NCBI GenBank assembly: GCA_945910005.1
Contig: CAMDTW010000130.1
Location: 23,501-87,500 of the forward strand
Length of the DNA stretch: 64,000 bases
Direction of reading: 5' to 3'
Origin: Isoperla grammatica
Taxonomy: Eukaryota; Arthropoda; Insecta; Plecoptera; Perlodidae
Part shown: in pieces, positions 15,401-28,654 of the stretch
How the letters are laid out: every line of letters begins with the position of its first letter
How positions within the stretch are numbered: the first letter of the stretch is position 1
The notes under the pieces: generated by a model
What the model was told of the DNA's origin: nothing
Database searches by the model: none
What the model saw: the letters and a program-made list of their open reading frames with translations, nothing else
Made by a program: the position numbers and the translations under genes

Positions 15401-17300
15401 AACATATCGACTCTAGGCCTAATAAAGCCATCTCTCTCAACCATTACAGGTGAAACATATTGACTCTAGGCCTAATAAAGCAATCTCCCTCAACAATGAC
15501 AGGTGAAACATATCGACTCTAGGCCTAATAAAGCCATCTCCCTCAACAATGACAGGTGAAACATATCGACTCTAGGCCTAATAAAGCCATCTCCCTCAAC
15601 AATGACAGGTGAAACATATCGACTCTAGGCCTAATAAAGCCATCTATCTCAACAATGACAGGTGAAACATATCGACTCTAGGCCTAATAAAGCCATCTCC
15701 CTCAACAATGGCAGTCGAAACATATCGACTCTAGGCCTAATAAAGCCATCTTCCTCAAAAATGACAGGTGAAACATATTGACTCTAGGCCTAATTAAGCC
15801 ATCTCCCTCAACAATGACAGGTGAAACATATCGACTCTAGGCCTAACTAAGCCATCTCTCTCAACAATGACAGGTGAAACATATCGACTCTAGGCCTAAT
15901 AAAGCCATCTCTCTCAACAATGACAGGTGAAACATATAGACTCTAGGCCTAATAAAGCCATCTCCCTCAACAATGGCTGGTGAAACATATCGACTCTAGG
16001 CCTAATAAAGCCATCTTCCTCAACAATGACAGGTAAAACATATCGACTCTAGGCCTAATAAAGCCATCTCCCTCAACAATGACAGGTGAAACATATTGAC
16101 TCTAGGCCTAAAAAAGCCATCCCCCTCAACAATGACAAATGAAACATATCGACTCTAGGCCTAATAAAGCCATCTCACTCAACAATGACAAATGAAACAT
16201 ATCGACTCTAGGCCTAATAAAGCCATTTCACTCAACAATGACAGGTGAAACATATCGGCTCTAGGCCTAATAGAGCCATCTCCCTCAACAATGACAGGTG
16301 AAACATATCGACTCTAGGCCTAATAAAGCCATCTTTCTCAACAATGACAGGTGAAACATATCGACTCTAGGCCTAATAAAGCTCTCTCTCTCAACAATGA
16401 CAGGTGAAACATATCGACTCTAGGCCTAATAAAGCCATCTCCCTCAACAATGGAAGGTGAAACATATCGACTCTAGGCCTAATAAAGCCATCTCCCTCAA
16501 CAATGACAGGTGAAACATATCAACTCTAGGCCTAATAAAGCTCTCTCTCTCAACAATGACAGGTGAAACATATTGACTCTAGGCCTAATAAAGCCATCCC
16601 CCTCAACAATGACAGGTGAAACATATCGACTCTAGGCCTAATAAAGCAATCTCCCTCAACAAGGACAGGTGAAACATATCGACTCTAGGCCTAATAAAGC
16701 CATGTCCCTCATTAATGACAGGTGAAACATATCGACTCTAGGCCTAATAAAGCCATCTCACTAAACAATGACAAATGAAACATATCGACTCTAGGCCTAA
16801 TAAAGCCATTTCACTCAACAATGACAGGGGAAACATATCGACTCTAGGCCTAATAGAGCCATCTCCCTCAACAATGACAGGTGAAACATATCGACTCTAG
16901 GCCTAATAAAGCCATCTTCTCAACAATGACAGGTGAAACATATCGACTCTAGGCCTAAACAAGCCATCTCCCTCAACAATGACAGGTGAAACATATCGAC
17001 TCTAGGCCTAATAAAGCCATCTCCCTCAACAATGATAGGTGAAACATATCGACTCTACGCCTAATAAAGCCATCTCCCTCAACAATGACAGGTGAAACAT
17101 ATCGACTCTAGGCCCAATACAGCCATCTCCCTGAACAATGACAGGTGAAACATATCGACTCTAGGCCTAATACAGCCATCTCCCTGAACAATGACAGGTG
17201 AAACATATCGACTCTAGGCCTAATACAGCCATCTCCCTGAACAAGGAGAGGTGAAACATATCGACTCTAGGCCTAATACAGCCATCTCCCTGAACAATGA
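12475..17300 (+). repeat. Higher-order repeat, 4,822-bp block, copy 1
   Basis: The block repeats at 17,300-22,122 with an offset of 4,822 bp, i.e. 91 units less one base. Matching rare variants include GGCAGGTAAACAT (12,847 and 17,669), the GATTCTAGG unit (13,288 and 18,110), GGCTGGTGAAAC (15,975 and 20,797) and CATTAATGAC (16,710 and 21,532). Related but more divergent sequence in similar order lies at about 480-5,300, at offsets near 12,799 and 12,349, so the same long unit is present at least three times. Confidence 0.88.
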
Positions 17301-20300
17301 CAGGTGAAACATATCGACTCTAGGCCTAATAAAGCCATCTCCCTCAGCAATGACAGGTGAAACATATTGACTCTAGGCCTAATAAAGCAATCTCCCTCAA
17401 CAATGACAGGTGAAACATATCGACTCTAGGCCTAATAAAGCCATCTCCCTCAACAATGACAGGTGAAACATATCGACTCTAGGCCTAATAAAGCCATCTC
17501 CCTCAACAATGACAGGTGAAACATATCGACTCTAGGCCTAATAAAGCCATCTCTCTCAACAATGACAGGTGAAACATATCGACTCTAGGCCTAATACAGC
17601 CATCTCTCTCAACAATGACAGGTGAAACATATTGACTCTAGGCCTAATAAAGCCATCTCCCTCAACAATGGCAGGTAAACATATCGACTCTAGGCCTAAA
17701 AAAGCCATCTCCCTCAACAATGACAGGTGAAACATATCGACACTAGGCCTAATAAAGCCATCTCTCTCAAAAATGACAGGTGAAACATATCGACTCTAGG
17801 CCTAATAAAGCCATCTCTCTCAACAATGACAGGTGAAACATATCGACTCTAGGCCTAATAAAGCCATCTCTCTCAACAATGACAGGTGAAACATATCGAC
17901 TCTAGGCCTAATAAAGCCATCTCCCTCAACAATGGCAGGTGAAACATATCGACTCTAGGCCTAATAAAGCCATCTTCCTCAAAAATGACAGGTGAAACAT
18001 ATTGACTCTAGGCCTAATTAAGCCATCTCCCTCAACAATGACAGGTGAAACATATCGACTCTAGGCCTAATTAAGCCATCTCTCTCAACAATGACAGGTG
18101 AAACATATCGATTCTAGGCCTAATAAAGCCATCTCCCTCAACAATGACAGGTGAAACGTATCGACTCTAGGCCTAATAAAGCCATGTCCCTCAACAATGA
18201 CAGGTGAAACATATCGACTCTAGGCCTAATAAAGCCATCTCTCTCAACAATGACAGGTGAAACATATCGACTCTAGGCCTAATAAAGCCATCTCTCTCAA
18301 CAATGACAGGTGAAACATATCGACTCTAGGCCTAATAAAGCCATCTCCTTCAACAATGACAGGTGAAACATATCGACTCTAGGCATAAAAAAGCCATCTC
18401 GCTCAACAATGACAGGTGAAACATATCGACTCTAGGCCTAATAAAGCCATCTCCTTCAACAATGACAGGTGAAACATATCGACTCTAGGCCTAATAAAGC
18501 CATCTCTCTCAACAATGACAGGTGAAACATATCGACTCAAGGCCTAATAAAGCCTTCTCCCTCAACAATGACAGGTGAAACATATCGACTCAAGGCCTAA
18601 TAAAGCCATCTCCCTGTACAATGACAGGTGAAACATATCGACTCTAGGCCTAATAAAGCCATCTCCCTCAACAATGACAGGTGAAACATATCGACTCTAG
18701 GCCTAATAAAGCCATCTCCCTCAACAATGACAGGTGAAACATATCGACTCTAGGCCTAATAAAGCCATCTCCCTCAACAATGACAGGTGAAACATATCGA
18801 CTCTAGGCCTAATAAAGCCATCTCCCTCAACAATGATACAGGTGAAACATATCGACTCTAGGCCTAATAAAGCCATCTCCCTCAACAATGAGAGGTGAAA
18901 CATATCGACTCTAGGCCTAATAAAGCAATCTCCCTCAACAATGACAGGTGAAACATATCGACTCTAGGCCTAATAAAGCCATCTCTCTCAACCATTACAG
19001 GTGAAACATATTGACTCTAGGCCTAATAAAGCAATCTCCCTCAACAATGACAGGTGAAACATATCGACTCTAGGCCTAATAAAGCCATCTCCCTCAACAA
19101 TGACAGGTGAAACATATCGACTCTAGGCCTAATAAAGCAATCTCCCTCAACAATGACAGGTGAAACATATCGACTCTAGGCCTAATAAAGCAATCTCTCT
19201 CAACCATTACAGGTGAAACATATCGACTCTAGGCCTAATAAAGCCATCTCCCTCAACAATGACAGGTGAAACATATCGACTCTAGGCTTAATAAAGCCAT
19301 CTCCCTCAACAATGATAGGTGAAACATATCGACTCTAGGCCTAATAAAGCCATCTCTCTCAACCATTACAGGTGAAACATATTGACTCTAGGCCTAATAA
19401 AGCAATCTCCCTCAACAATGACAGGTGAAACATATCGACTCTAGGCCTAATAAAGCCATCTCCTTCAACAATGACAGGTGAAACATATCGACTCTAGGCC
19501 TAATAAAGCCATCTCCCTCAACAATGACAGGTGAAACATATCGACTCTAGGCCTAATAAAGCAATCTCCCTCAACAATGACAGGTGAAACATATCGACTC
19601 TAGGCCTAATAAAGCCATCTTCCTCAACAATGACAGGTGAAACATATCGACTCTAGGCCAAATAAAGCCATCTCCCTCAACAATGAAAGGTGAAACATAT
19701 CGACTCTAGGCCTAATAAAGCAATCTCCCTCAACAATGACAGGTGAAACATATCGACTCTAGGCCTAATAAAGCCATCTCTCTCAACCATCACAGGTGAA
19801 ACATATTGACTCTAGGCCTAATAAAGCCATCTCCCTCAACAATGAGAGGTGAAACATATCGACTCTAGGCCTAATAAAGCAATCTCCCTCAACAATGACA
19901 GGTGAAACATATCGACTCTAGGCCTAATAAAGCCATCTATCTCAACCATTACAGGTGAAACATATTGACTCTAGGCCTAATAAAGCAATCTCCCTCAACA
20001 ATGACAGGTGAAACATATCGACTCTAGGCCTAATAAAGCCATTCCCTCAACAATGACAGGTGAAACATATCGACTCTAGGCCTAATAAAGCCATCTCTCT
20101 CAACCATTACAGGTGAAACATATTGACTCTAGGCCTAATAAAGCCATCTCTCTCAACCATTACAGGTGAAACATATCGACTCTAGGCCTAATAAAGCCAT
20201 CTCCCTCAACAATGACAGGTGAAACATATCGACTCTAGGCCTAATAAAGCCATCTCTCTCAACCATTACAGGTGAAACATATTGACTCTAGGCCTAATAA

Positions 20301-22122
20301 AGCAATCTCCCTCAACAATGACAGGTGAAACATATCGACTCTAGGCCTAATAAAGCCATCTCCCTCAACAATGACAGGTGAAACATATCGACTCTAGGCC
20401 TAATAAAGCCATCTCCCTCAACAATGACAGGTGAAACATATCGACTCTAGGCCTAATAAAGCCATCTATCTCAACAATGACAGGTGAAACATATCGACTC
20501 TAGGCCTAATAAAGCCATCTCCCTCAACAATGGCAGTCGAAACATATCGACTCTAGGCCTAATAAAGCCATCTTCCTCAAAAATGACAGGTGAAACATAT
20601 TGACTCTAGGCCTAATTAAGCCATCTCCCTCAACAATGACAGGTGAAACATATCGACTCTAGGCCTAACTAAGCCATCTCTCTCAACAATGACAGGTGAA
20701 ACATATCGACTCTAGGCCTAATAAAGCCATCTCTCTCAACAATGACAGGTGAAACATATAGACTCTAGGCCTAATAAAGCCATCTCCCTCAACAATGGCT
20801 GGTGAAACATATCGACTCTAGGCCTAATAAAGCCATCTTCCTCAACAATGACAGGTAAAACATATCGACTCTAGGCCTAATAAAGCCATCTCCCTCAACA
20901 ATGACAGGTGAAACATATTGACTCTAGGCCTAAAAAAGCCATCCCCCTCAACAATGACAAATGAAACATATCGACTCTAGGCCTAATAAAGCCATCTCAC
21001 TCAACAATGACAAATGAAACATATCGACTCTAGGCCTAATAAAGCCATTTCACTCAACAATGACAGGTGAAACATATCGGCTCTAGGCCTAATAGAGCCA
21101 TCTCCCTCAACAATGACAGGTGAAACATATCGACTCTAGGCCTAATAAAGCCATCTTTCTCAACAATGACAGGTGAAACATATCGACTCTAGGCCTAATA
21201 AAGCTCTCTCTCTCAACAATGACAGGTGAAACATATCGACTCTAGGCCTAATAAAGCCATCTCCCTCAACAATGGAAGGTGAAACATATCGACTCTAGGC
21301 CTAATAAAGCCATCTCCCTCAACAATGACAGGTGAAACATATCAACTCTAGGCCTAATAAAGCTCTCTCTCTCAACAATGACAGGTGAAACATATTGACT
21401 CTAGGCCTAATAAAGCCATCCCCCTCAACAATGACAGGTGAAACATATCGACTCTAGGCCTAATAAAGCAATCTCCCTCAACAAGGACAGGTGAAACATA
21501 TCGACTCTAGGCCTAATAAAGCCATGTCCCTCATTAATGACAGGTGAAACATATCGACTCTAGGCCTAATAAAGCCATCTCACTAAACAATGACAAATGA
21601 AACATATCGACTCTAGGCCTAATAAAGCCATTTCACTCAACAATGACAGGGGAAACATATCGACTCTAGGCCTAATAGAGCCATCTCCCTCAACAATGAC
21701 AGGTGAAACATATCGACTCTAGGCCTAATAAAGCCATCTTCTCAACAATGACAGGTGAAACATATCGACTCTAGGCCTAAACAAGCCATCTCCCTCAACA
21801 ATGACAGGTGAAACATATCGACTCTAGGCCTAATAAAGCCATCTCCCTCAACAATGATAGGTGAAACATATCGACTCTACGCCTAATAAAGCCATCTCCC
21901 TCAACAATGACAGGTGAAACATATCGACTCTAGGCCCAATACAGCCATCTCCCTGAACAATGACAGGTGAAACATATCGACTCTAGGCCTAATACAGCCA
22001 TCTCCCTGAACAATGACAGGTGAAACATATCGACTCTAGGCCTAATACAGCCATCTCCCTGAACAAGGAGAGGTGAAACATATCGACTCTAGGCCTAATA
22101 CAGCCATCTCCCTGAACAAGGA
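17300..22122 (+). repeat. Higher-order repeat, 4,822-bp block, copy 2
   Basis: This is the second copy of the 91-unit block. Visible differences from copy 1 are isolated substitutions, for example CAATGACAGG where copy 1 has CAATAACAGG near 14,808, AATAAAGCAA against AATATAGCAA near 15,053, and CTATCTC against CTCTCTC near 19,940. Beyond 22,122 the array continues with sequence resembling 4,950-5,900 at an offset of 17,171 bp (rare words ACATAATGAC at 5,331 and 22,502; CTACGCCTT at 5,501 and 22,672). Confidence 0.88.
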
Positions 22123-25100
22123 CAGGTGAAACATATCGACTCTAGGCCTAATAAAGCCATCTCCCTGAACAAGGAGAGGTGAAACATATCGACTCTAGGC
22201 CTAATACAGCCATCTCCCTGAACAAGGACAGGTGAAACATATCGACTCTAGGCCTAATACAGCCATCTCCCTGAACAAGGACAGGTGAAACATATCGACT
22301 CTAGGCCTAATACAGCCATCTCCCTGAACAAGGACAGGTGAAACATATCGACTCTAGGCCTAATACAGCCATCTCCCTCAACAAGGACAGGTGAAACATA
22401 TCGACTCTAGGCCTAATACAGCCATCTCCCTGAACAAGGACAGGTGAAACATATCGACTCTAGGCCTAATACAGTCATCTCCCTCAACAATGGCAGGTGA
22501 AACATAATGACTCTAGGCCTAATACAGCCATCTCCCTGAACAAGGACAGGTGAAACATATCGACTCTAGGCCTAATACAGTCATCTCCCTCAACAAGGAC
22601 AGGTGAAACATATCGACTTTAGGCCTAATACAGCCATCTCCCTGAACAAGGACAGGTGAAACATATCGACTCTACGCCTTATACAGCCATCTCCCTGAAC
22701 AATGACAGGTGAAACATATCGACTCTAGGCCTAATACAGCCATCTCCCTGAACAAGGACAGGTGAAACATATCGACTCTAGGCCTAATACAGCCATCTCC
22801 CTGAACAAGGACAGGTGAAACATATCGACTCTAGGCCTAAAACAGCCATCTTCCTGAACAAGGACAGGTGAAACATATCGACTCTAGGCCTAATACAGTC
22901 ATCTCCCTCAACAATGGCAGGTGAAACATATTGACTCTAGGCCTAATACAGCCATCTCCCTGAACAAGGACAGGTGAAACATATCGGTAGGGCTAATACA
23001 GCCATCTCCCTCAACAAGGACAGGTGAAACATATCGACTCTAGGCCAAATACAGCCATCTCCCTGAACAATGACAGGTGAAACATATCGACTCTAGGCCT
23101 AATACAGCCATCTCTCTGAACAATGACAGGTGAAACATATCGACTCTAGGCCTAATACAGCCATCTCCCTGAACAAGGACAGGTGAAACATATCGACTCT
23201 AGGCCTAATACAGCCATCTCCCTGAACAAGGACAGGTGTAACATATCGACTCTAGGCCTAATACAGCCATCTCCCTGAACAAGGACAGGTGAAACATATC
23301 GACTCTAGGCCTAATACAGCCATCTCCCTGAACAATGACAGGTGAAACATATCGACTCTAGGCCTAATACAGCCATCTCCCTGAACAAGGACAGGTGAAA
23401 CATATCGACTCTAGGCCTAATACAGTCATCTCCCTGAACAATGACAGGTGAAACATATCGACTCTAGGCCTTATACAGCCATCTCCCTCAACAATGACAG
23501 GTGAAACATATCGACTCTAGGCCTAATAAAGCCATCTCCCTCAACAATGACAGGTGAAACATATCGACTCTAGGCCTAATACAGCCATCTCCCTGAACAA
23601 TGACAGGTGAAACTTATCGACTCTAGGCCTAATACAGCCATCTCCCTCAACAATGACAGGTGAAACATATCGACTCTAGGCCTAATAAAGCCATCTCCCT
23701 CAACAATGACAGGTGAAACATATCGACTCTAGGCCTAATTAAGCCATCTCCCTCAACAATGACAGGTGAAACATATCGACTCTAGGCCTAATAAAGCCAT
23801 CTCCCTCAACAATGAGAGGTGAAACATATCGACTCTAGGCCTAATAAAGCCATCTCCCTCAACAATGACAAATGAAACATATCGACTCTGGGCCTAATAA
23901 AGCCATCTCCCTCATAAATGACAAGTAAAACATATCGACTGTAGGCCTAATAGAGCCATCTCACTCAACAATGACAAATGAAACATATCGACTCTAGGCC
24001 TAATAAAGCCATCTCCCTCAACAATGATAAATGAAACATATCGACTCTAGGCCTAATAAAGCCATCTCTCTCAATAATGACAGGTGAAACATATTGACTC
24101 TAGGCCTAATAAAGCTCTCTCTCTCAACAATGACAGGTGAAACATATTGACTCTAGGCCTAATAAAGCCATCTCCCTCAACAATGACAAATGAAACATAT
24201 CGACTCTAGGCCTAATAAAGCCATCTCACTCAACAATGACAAATGAAACATATCGACTCTAGGCCTAATAAAGCCATTTCACTCAACAATGACAGGTGAA
24301 ACATATCGACTCTAGGCCTAATAGAGCCATCTCCCTGAACAAGGACAGGTGAAACATATCGACTCTAGGCCTAATAAAGCCATCTCCCTGAACAAGGACA
24401 GGTGAAACATATGGACTCTAGGCCTAATACAGCCATCTCCCTCAACAATGACAGGTGAAACATATCGACTCTAGGCCTAATAAAGCCATCTCCCTGAACA
24501 AGGACAGGTGAAACATATCGACTCTAGGACTATCAAAGCCATTTCACTCAACAATGACAGGTGAAACATATCGACTCTAGGCCTAATAAAGCCATCTCCC
24601 TCAACAATGACAGGTGAAACATATCGACTCTAGGCCTAATAAAGCCATCTCCCTGAACAAGGACAGGTGAAACATATCGACTCTAGGCCTAATAAAGCCA
24701 TTTCACTCAACAATGACAGGTGAAACATATCGACTCTAGGCCTAATAAAGCCATCTCCCTCAACAATGACAGGTGAAACATATCGACTCTAGGCCTAATA
24801 AAGCCATCTCCCTGAACAAGGACAGGTGAAACATATCGACTCTAGGCCTAATAAAGCCATCTCCCTGAACAAGGACAGGTGAAACATATCGACTCTAGGA
24901 CTAATAAAGCCATCTCCCTGAACAAGGACAGGTGAAACATATCGACTCTAGGCCTAATACAGCCATCTCCCTGAACCAGGACAGGTGAAACATATCGACT
25001 CTAGGCCTAATACAGCCATCTCCCTGAACAAGGACAGGTGAAACATATCGACTCTAGGCCTAATACAGCCATCTCCCTGAACAAGGACAGGTGAAACATA

Positions 25101-27989
25101 TCGACTCTTGGCCTAATAAAGCCATCTCCCTGAACAAGGACAGGTGAAACATATCGACTCTAGGCCTAATACAACCATCTCCCTCAACAATGACAGGTGA
25201 AACATATCGACTCTAGGCCTAATAAAGCCATCTCCCTGAACAAGGACAGGTGAAACATATCGACTCTTGGCCTAATACAACCATCTCCCTGAACAATGAC
25301 AGGTGAATTATATCGACTCTAGGCCTAATAAAGCCATCTCCCTGAACAAGGACAGGTGAAACATATCGACTCTAGGCCTAATAAAGCCATCTCCCTGAAC
25401 AAGGACAGGTGAATTATATCGACTCTAGGCCTAATAAAGCCATCTCCCTGAACAAGGACAGGTGAAACATATCGACTCTAGGCCTAATACAGCCATCTCC
25501 CTGAACAAGGACAGGTGAAACATATCGACTCTAGGCCTAATACAACCATCTCCATGAACAAGGACAGGTGAAACATATCGACTCTAGGCCTAATACAACC
25601 ATCTCCATGAACAAGGGCAGGTGAAACATATCGACTCTAGGCCTAATACAGCCATCTCCCTGAACAAGGACAGGTGAAACATATCGACTCTAGGCCTAAT
25701 ACAGCCATCTCCCTGAACAAGGACAGGTGAAACATATCGACTCTAGGCCTAATAAAGCCATCTCCCTGAACAAGGACAGGTGAAACATATCGACTCTAGG
25801 CCTAATAAAGCCATCTCCCTGAACAAGGACAGGTGAAACATATCGACTCTAGGCCTAATACAGCCATCTCCCTGAACAATGACAGGTGAAACATATCGAC
25901 TCTAGGCCTAATAAAGCCATCTCCCTGAACAAGGACAGGTGAAACATATCGACTCTAGGCCTAATAAAGCCATCTCCCTGAACAAGGACAGGTGAAACAT
26001 ATCGACTCTAGGCCTAATACAGCCATCTCCCTGAACAAGGACAGGTGAAACATATCGACTCTAGGCCTAATAAAGCCATCTCCCTGAACAATGACAGGTG
26101 AAACATATCGACTCTAGGCCTAATACAGCCATCTCCCTGAACAAGGACAGGTGAAACATATCGACTCTAGGCCTAATAAAGCCATCTCCCTGAACAAGGA
26201 CAGGTGAAACATATCGACTCTAGGCCTAATACAGCCATCTCCCTGAACAATGACAGGTGAAACATATCGACTCTAGGCCTAATACAGCCATCTCCTTGAA
26301 CAATGACAGGTGAAACATATCGACTCTAGGCCTAATAAAGCCATCTCCCTGAACAAGGACAGGTGAAACATATCGACTCTAGGCCTAATAAAGCCATCTC
26401 CCTGAACAAGGACAGGTGAAACATATCGACTCTAGGCCTAATAAAGCCATCTCCCTGAACAAGGACAGGTGAAACATTTCGACTCTAGGCCTAATACAGC
26501 CATCTCCCTGAACAAGGACAGGTGAAACATATCGACTCTAGGCCTAATAAAGCCATCTCCCTGAACAAGGACAGGTGAAACATATCGACTCTAGGCCTAA
26601 TAAAGCCATCTCCCTGAACAAGGACAGGTGAAACATTTCGACTCTAGGCCTAATACAGCCATCTCCCTGAACAATGACAGGTGAAACATATCGACTCTAG
26701 GCCTAATAAAGCCATCTCTCTCAACAATGACAGGTGAAACATATCGACTCTAGGCGTATAAAGCCATCTCTCTCAACAATGACAGGTGAAACATTAGACT
26801 CTAGGCCTAATAAAGCCATCTCTCTCAACAATGACAGGTGAAACATATCGACTCTAGGCCTAATAAAGCCATCTCCCTCAACAATGACAGGTGAAACATA
26901 TCGACTCTAGGCCTAATAAATCCATATTTCTCAACAATGACAGGTGAAACATATCGACTCTAGGCCTAGTAAAGCCATCTCCCTTAACAATGACAGGTGA
27001 ATTATATCGACTTTAGGCCTAATAAAGCCATCTCTCTCAACAATGACAGGTGAAACATATCGACTCTAGGCCTAATAAAGCCATCTCTCTCAATAATGAC
27101 AGGTGAAACATATCGACTCTAGGCCTAACAAAGCCATCTCCGTCAACAATGACAGGTGAAACATATCGACTCTAGGCCTAATAAATCCATATTTCTCAAC
27201 AATGACAGGTGAAACATATCGACTCTAGGCCTAATAAAACCATCTCCCTGAACAAGGACAGGTGAAACATATCGACTCTAGGCCTAATACAGCCATCTCC
27301 CTGAACAATTACAGGTGAAACATATCGACTCTAGGCCTAATAAAGCCATCTCACTCAACAATGATAGGTGAAACATATCGACTCTAGGTCTAATAAAGCC
27401 ATCTCACTCAACAATGATAGGTGAAACATATCGACTCTAGGCCTAATTAAGGAATCTCCCTCAACAAGGACAGGTGAAACATATCGACTCAAGGCCTAAT
27501 AAAGCCATCTCCCTCAACAATGACAGCACTTATCAAAGCATATATGACAGAAGCCGGACGTAAGATAGCAACAATATACACGGACCAGTAGTGTCACACG
27601 GGAAGCCATTCTAATGTTTGACTGTACGTAGGTTGCGTGTGGCATCACATTATGGGATCTAATGACTTATAAATAAAGAATCAATTTTTTCGATCTGGAA
27701 GGTCAAAAATTGTATTATTCCAACAGTCAATGGTGTTCTAATAGCTGTTGTTTATTTCTCTTCCTGTCACACCGACATCCGATTAACAAACGTATTGTGT
27801 CGTGGTCCCTCGCTTAAAAGTTCTTTCAGTAGCCAACTTTATTCTCTCCAACACCTTTTTCATATGAAGTTTCATTATCGTACGTAATTTAATAATATAT
27901 TTTTTGCCAAATATAGCTCACTTTTTTACTTTATCTTTAATAATTATAATAATTGAACATTCTTTATGTTAACATTATTGCCTATTCTA

Positions 27990-28320
27990 AGCAGAGGTAG
28001 TCGTAGACCCCAGACGAGCATCCTTACCCAAATTGCCCGTGCGGAATAAGTGGGTCTGTCTCCTCTACCTGACTGACCATCCCTTACACAGTTGCCAATA
28101 CTTGAAATGTTTTTTTTTTTTAGATGATGAACACTGTTGAGATAGATTTGAATGCTCATTGTGTCAGTCCCCCAATCCACCTTTGAAAGAATGTTTGAAA
28201 ATACACCTGTAACGACATCGACTTGGCAACATCGGAAAATGCCATCTGGCAGCGAAATAACATCTCCTAAGTGGTTGCTCTTTTGTCAAATAATCGCCTT
28301 TTATTGGAAGGGTTTGTAAG
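27990..28320 (-). repeat. Dispersed repeat, minus-strand copy
   Basis: On the minus strand this stretch resembles 60,795-61,040 on the plus strand. Shared words include CTTATTCCGCACG, GCCAGATG followed by CATTTT, GCCAAGTC, TTACAGGTGTAT and ATTCTTTCAAA-like text. The paralogue at 62,935-63,120 has unrelated sequence at this place, so this is probably an insertion. No coding sequence or terminal repeats were found. Confidence 0.6.
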
Positions 28321-28654
28321 TATTCCCAATGAAGGAATTCGCATACTGATATCATGTCATTGTCTACTGCCCCTTTCAACCGCGCCAATTGAAAGAAAAT
28401 CAACAGATACCTAGCGTTCTTTAACTTACCCTATTCGTAAATGCATGATTCGACTGAGTCGAGTGCACTGGTGGTTTGGCCAAACCCACCGTTACAGGTA
28501 ACCAACGGAAGGTCTTAAGTTATCCCCAATGGAGCTGTTTATATTAGATGGTAGGAATAAGCGAAGTAGAAAATTAAGTTGTCATCTTGGACTTGGCTGT
28601 GTCGTATTTCGTAAGCATCAGAATTATTTCGTTAGGGCAACTTTATTAAAAGTT

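Larger units (their letters stand above)
1..27525 (+). repeat. 53-bp satellite DNA array, about 517 tandem units
   Basis: A 53-bp unit repeats head to tail from the first base to about 27,525. Landmarks in each unit, in order, are CAGGTGAAAC, ATATCGACTC, TAGGCCTA, AATAAAGCC and CCTCAACAAT. The consensus is about 43% G+C with roughly twice as many C as G on the plus strand. A 55-bp form (GATACAGG instead of GACAGG) is common at 6,850-8,100, 9,255-10,770 and 11,490-12,290. Other subfamilies: AATACAGCC with CTGAACAAGG (1-360, 4,760-6,080, 21,920-23,650, 24,330-26,690); AGCAATCT with CCATTACAGG and CATATTGAC (about 1,480-2,880, 14,100-15,500, 18,920-20,300); GACAAATGAAAC (about 3,840-4,430, 16,130-16,800, 20,950-21,620, 23,860-24,250). 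A 12-bp deletion giving ATCGGTAGGCC occurs near 230, 283, 5,813 and 5,866. Neighbouring units differ by few bases, so the array is kept homogeneous. The left end is outside the window. The short minus-strand open frames come from a repeat unit lacking stops and are not genes. Confidence 0.98.

Noticed and set aside
7549..18903. Recurrent minus-strand frames of about 60 codons (MFHLSLLREMALLG-type) across the satellite
   Set aside because: They follow the 53-bp and 55-bp unit phases, exist only where a 55-bp unit resets the frame, and have no independent support. They are by-products of the repeat.
1..27525. CRISPR-like appearance of a long direct-repeat array
   Set aside because: There are no unique spacers. 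Whole units repeat contiguously and the context is eukaryotic.
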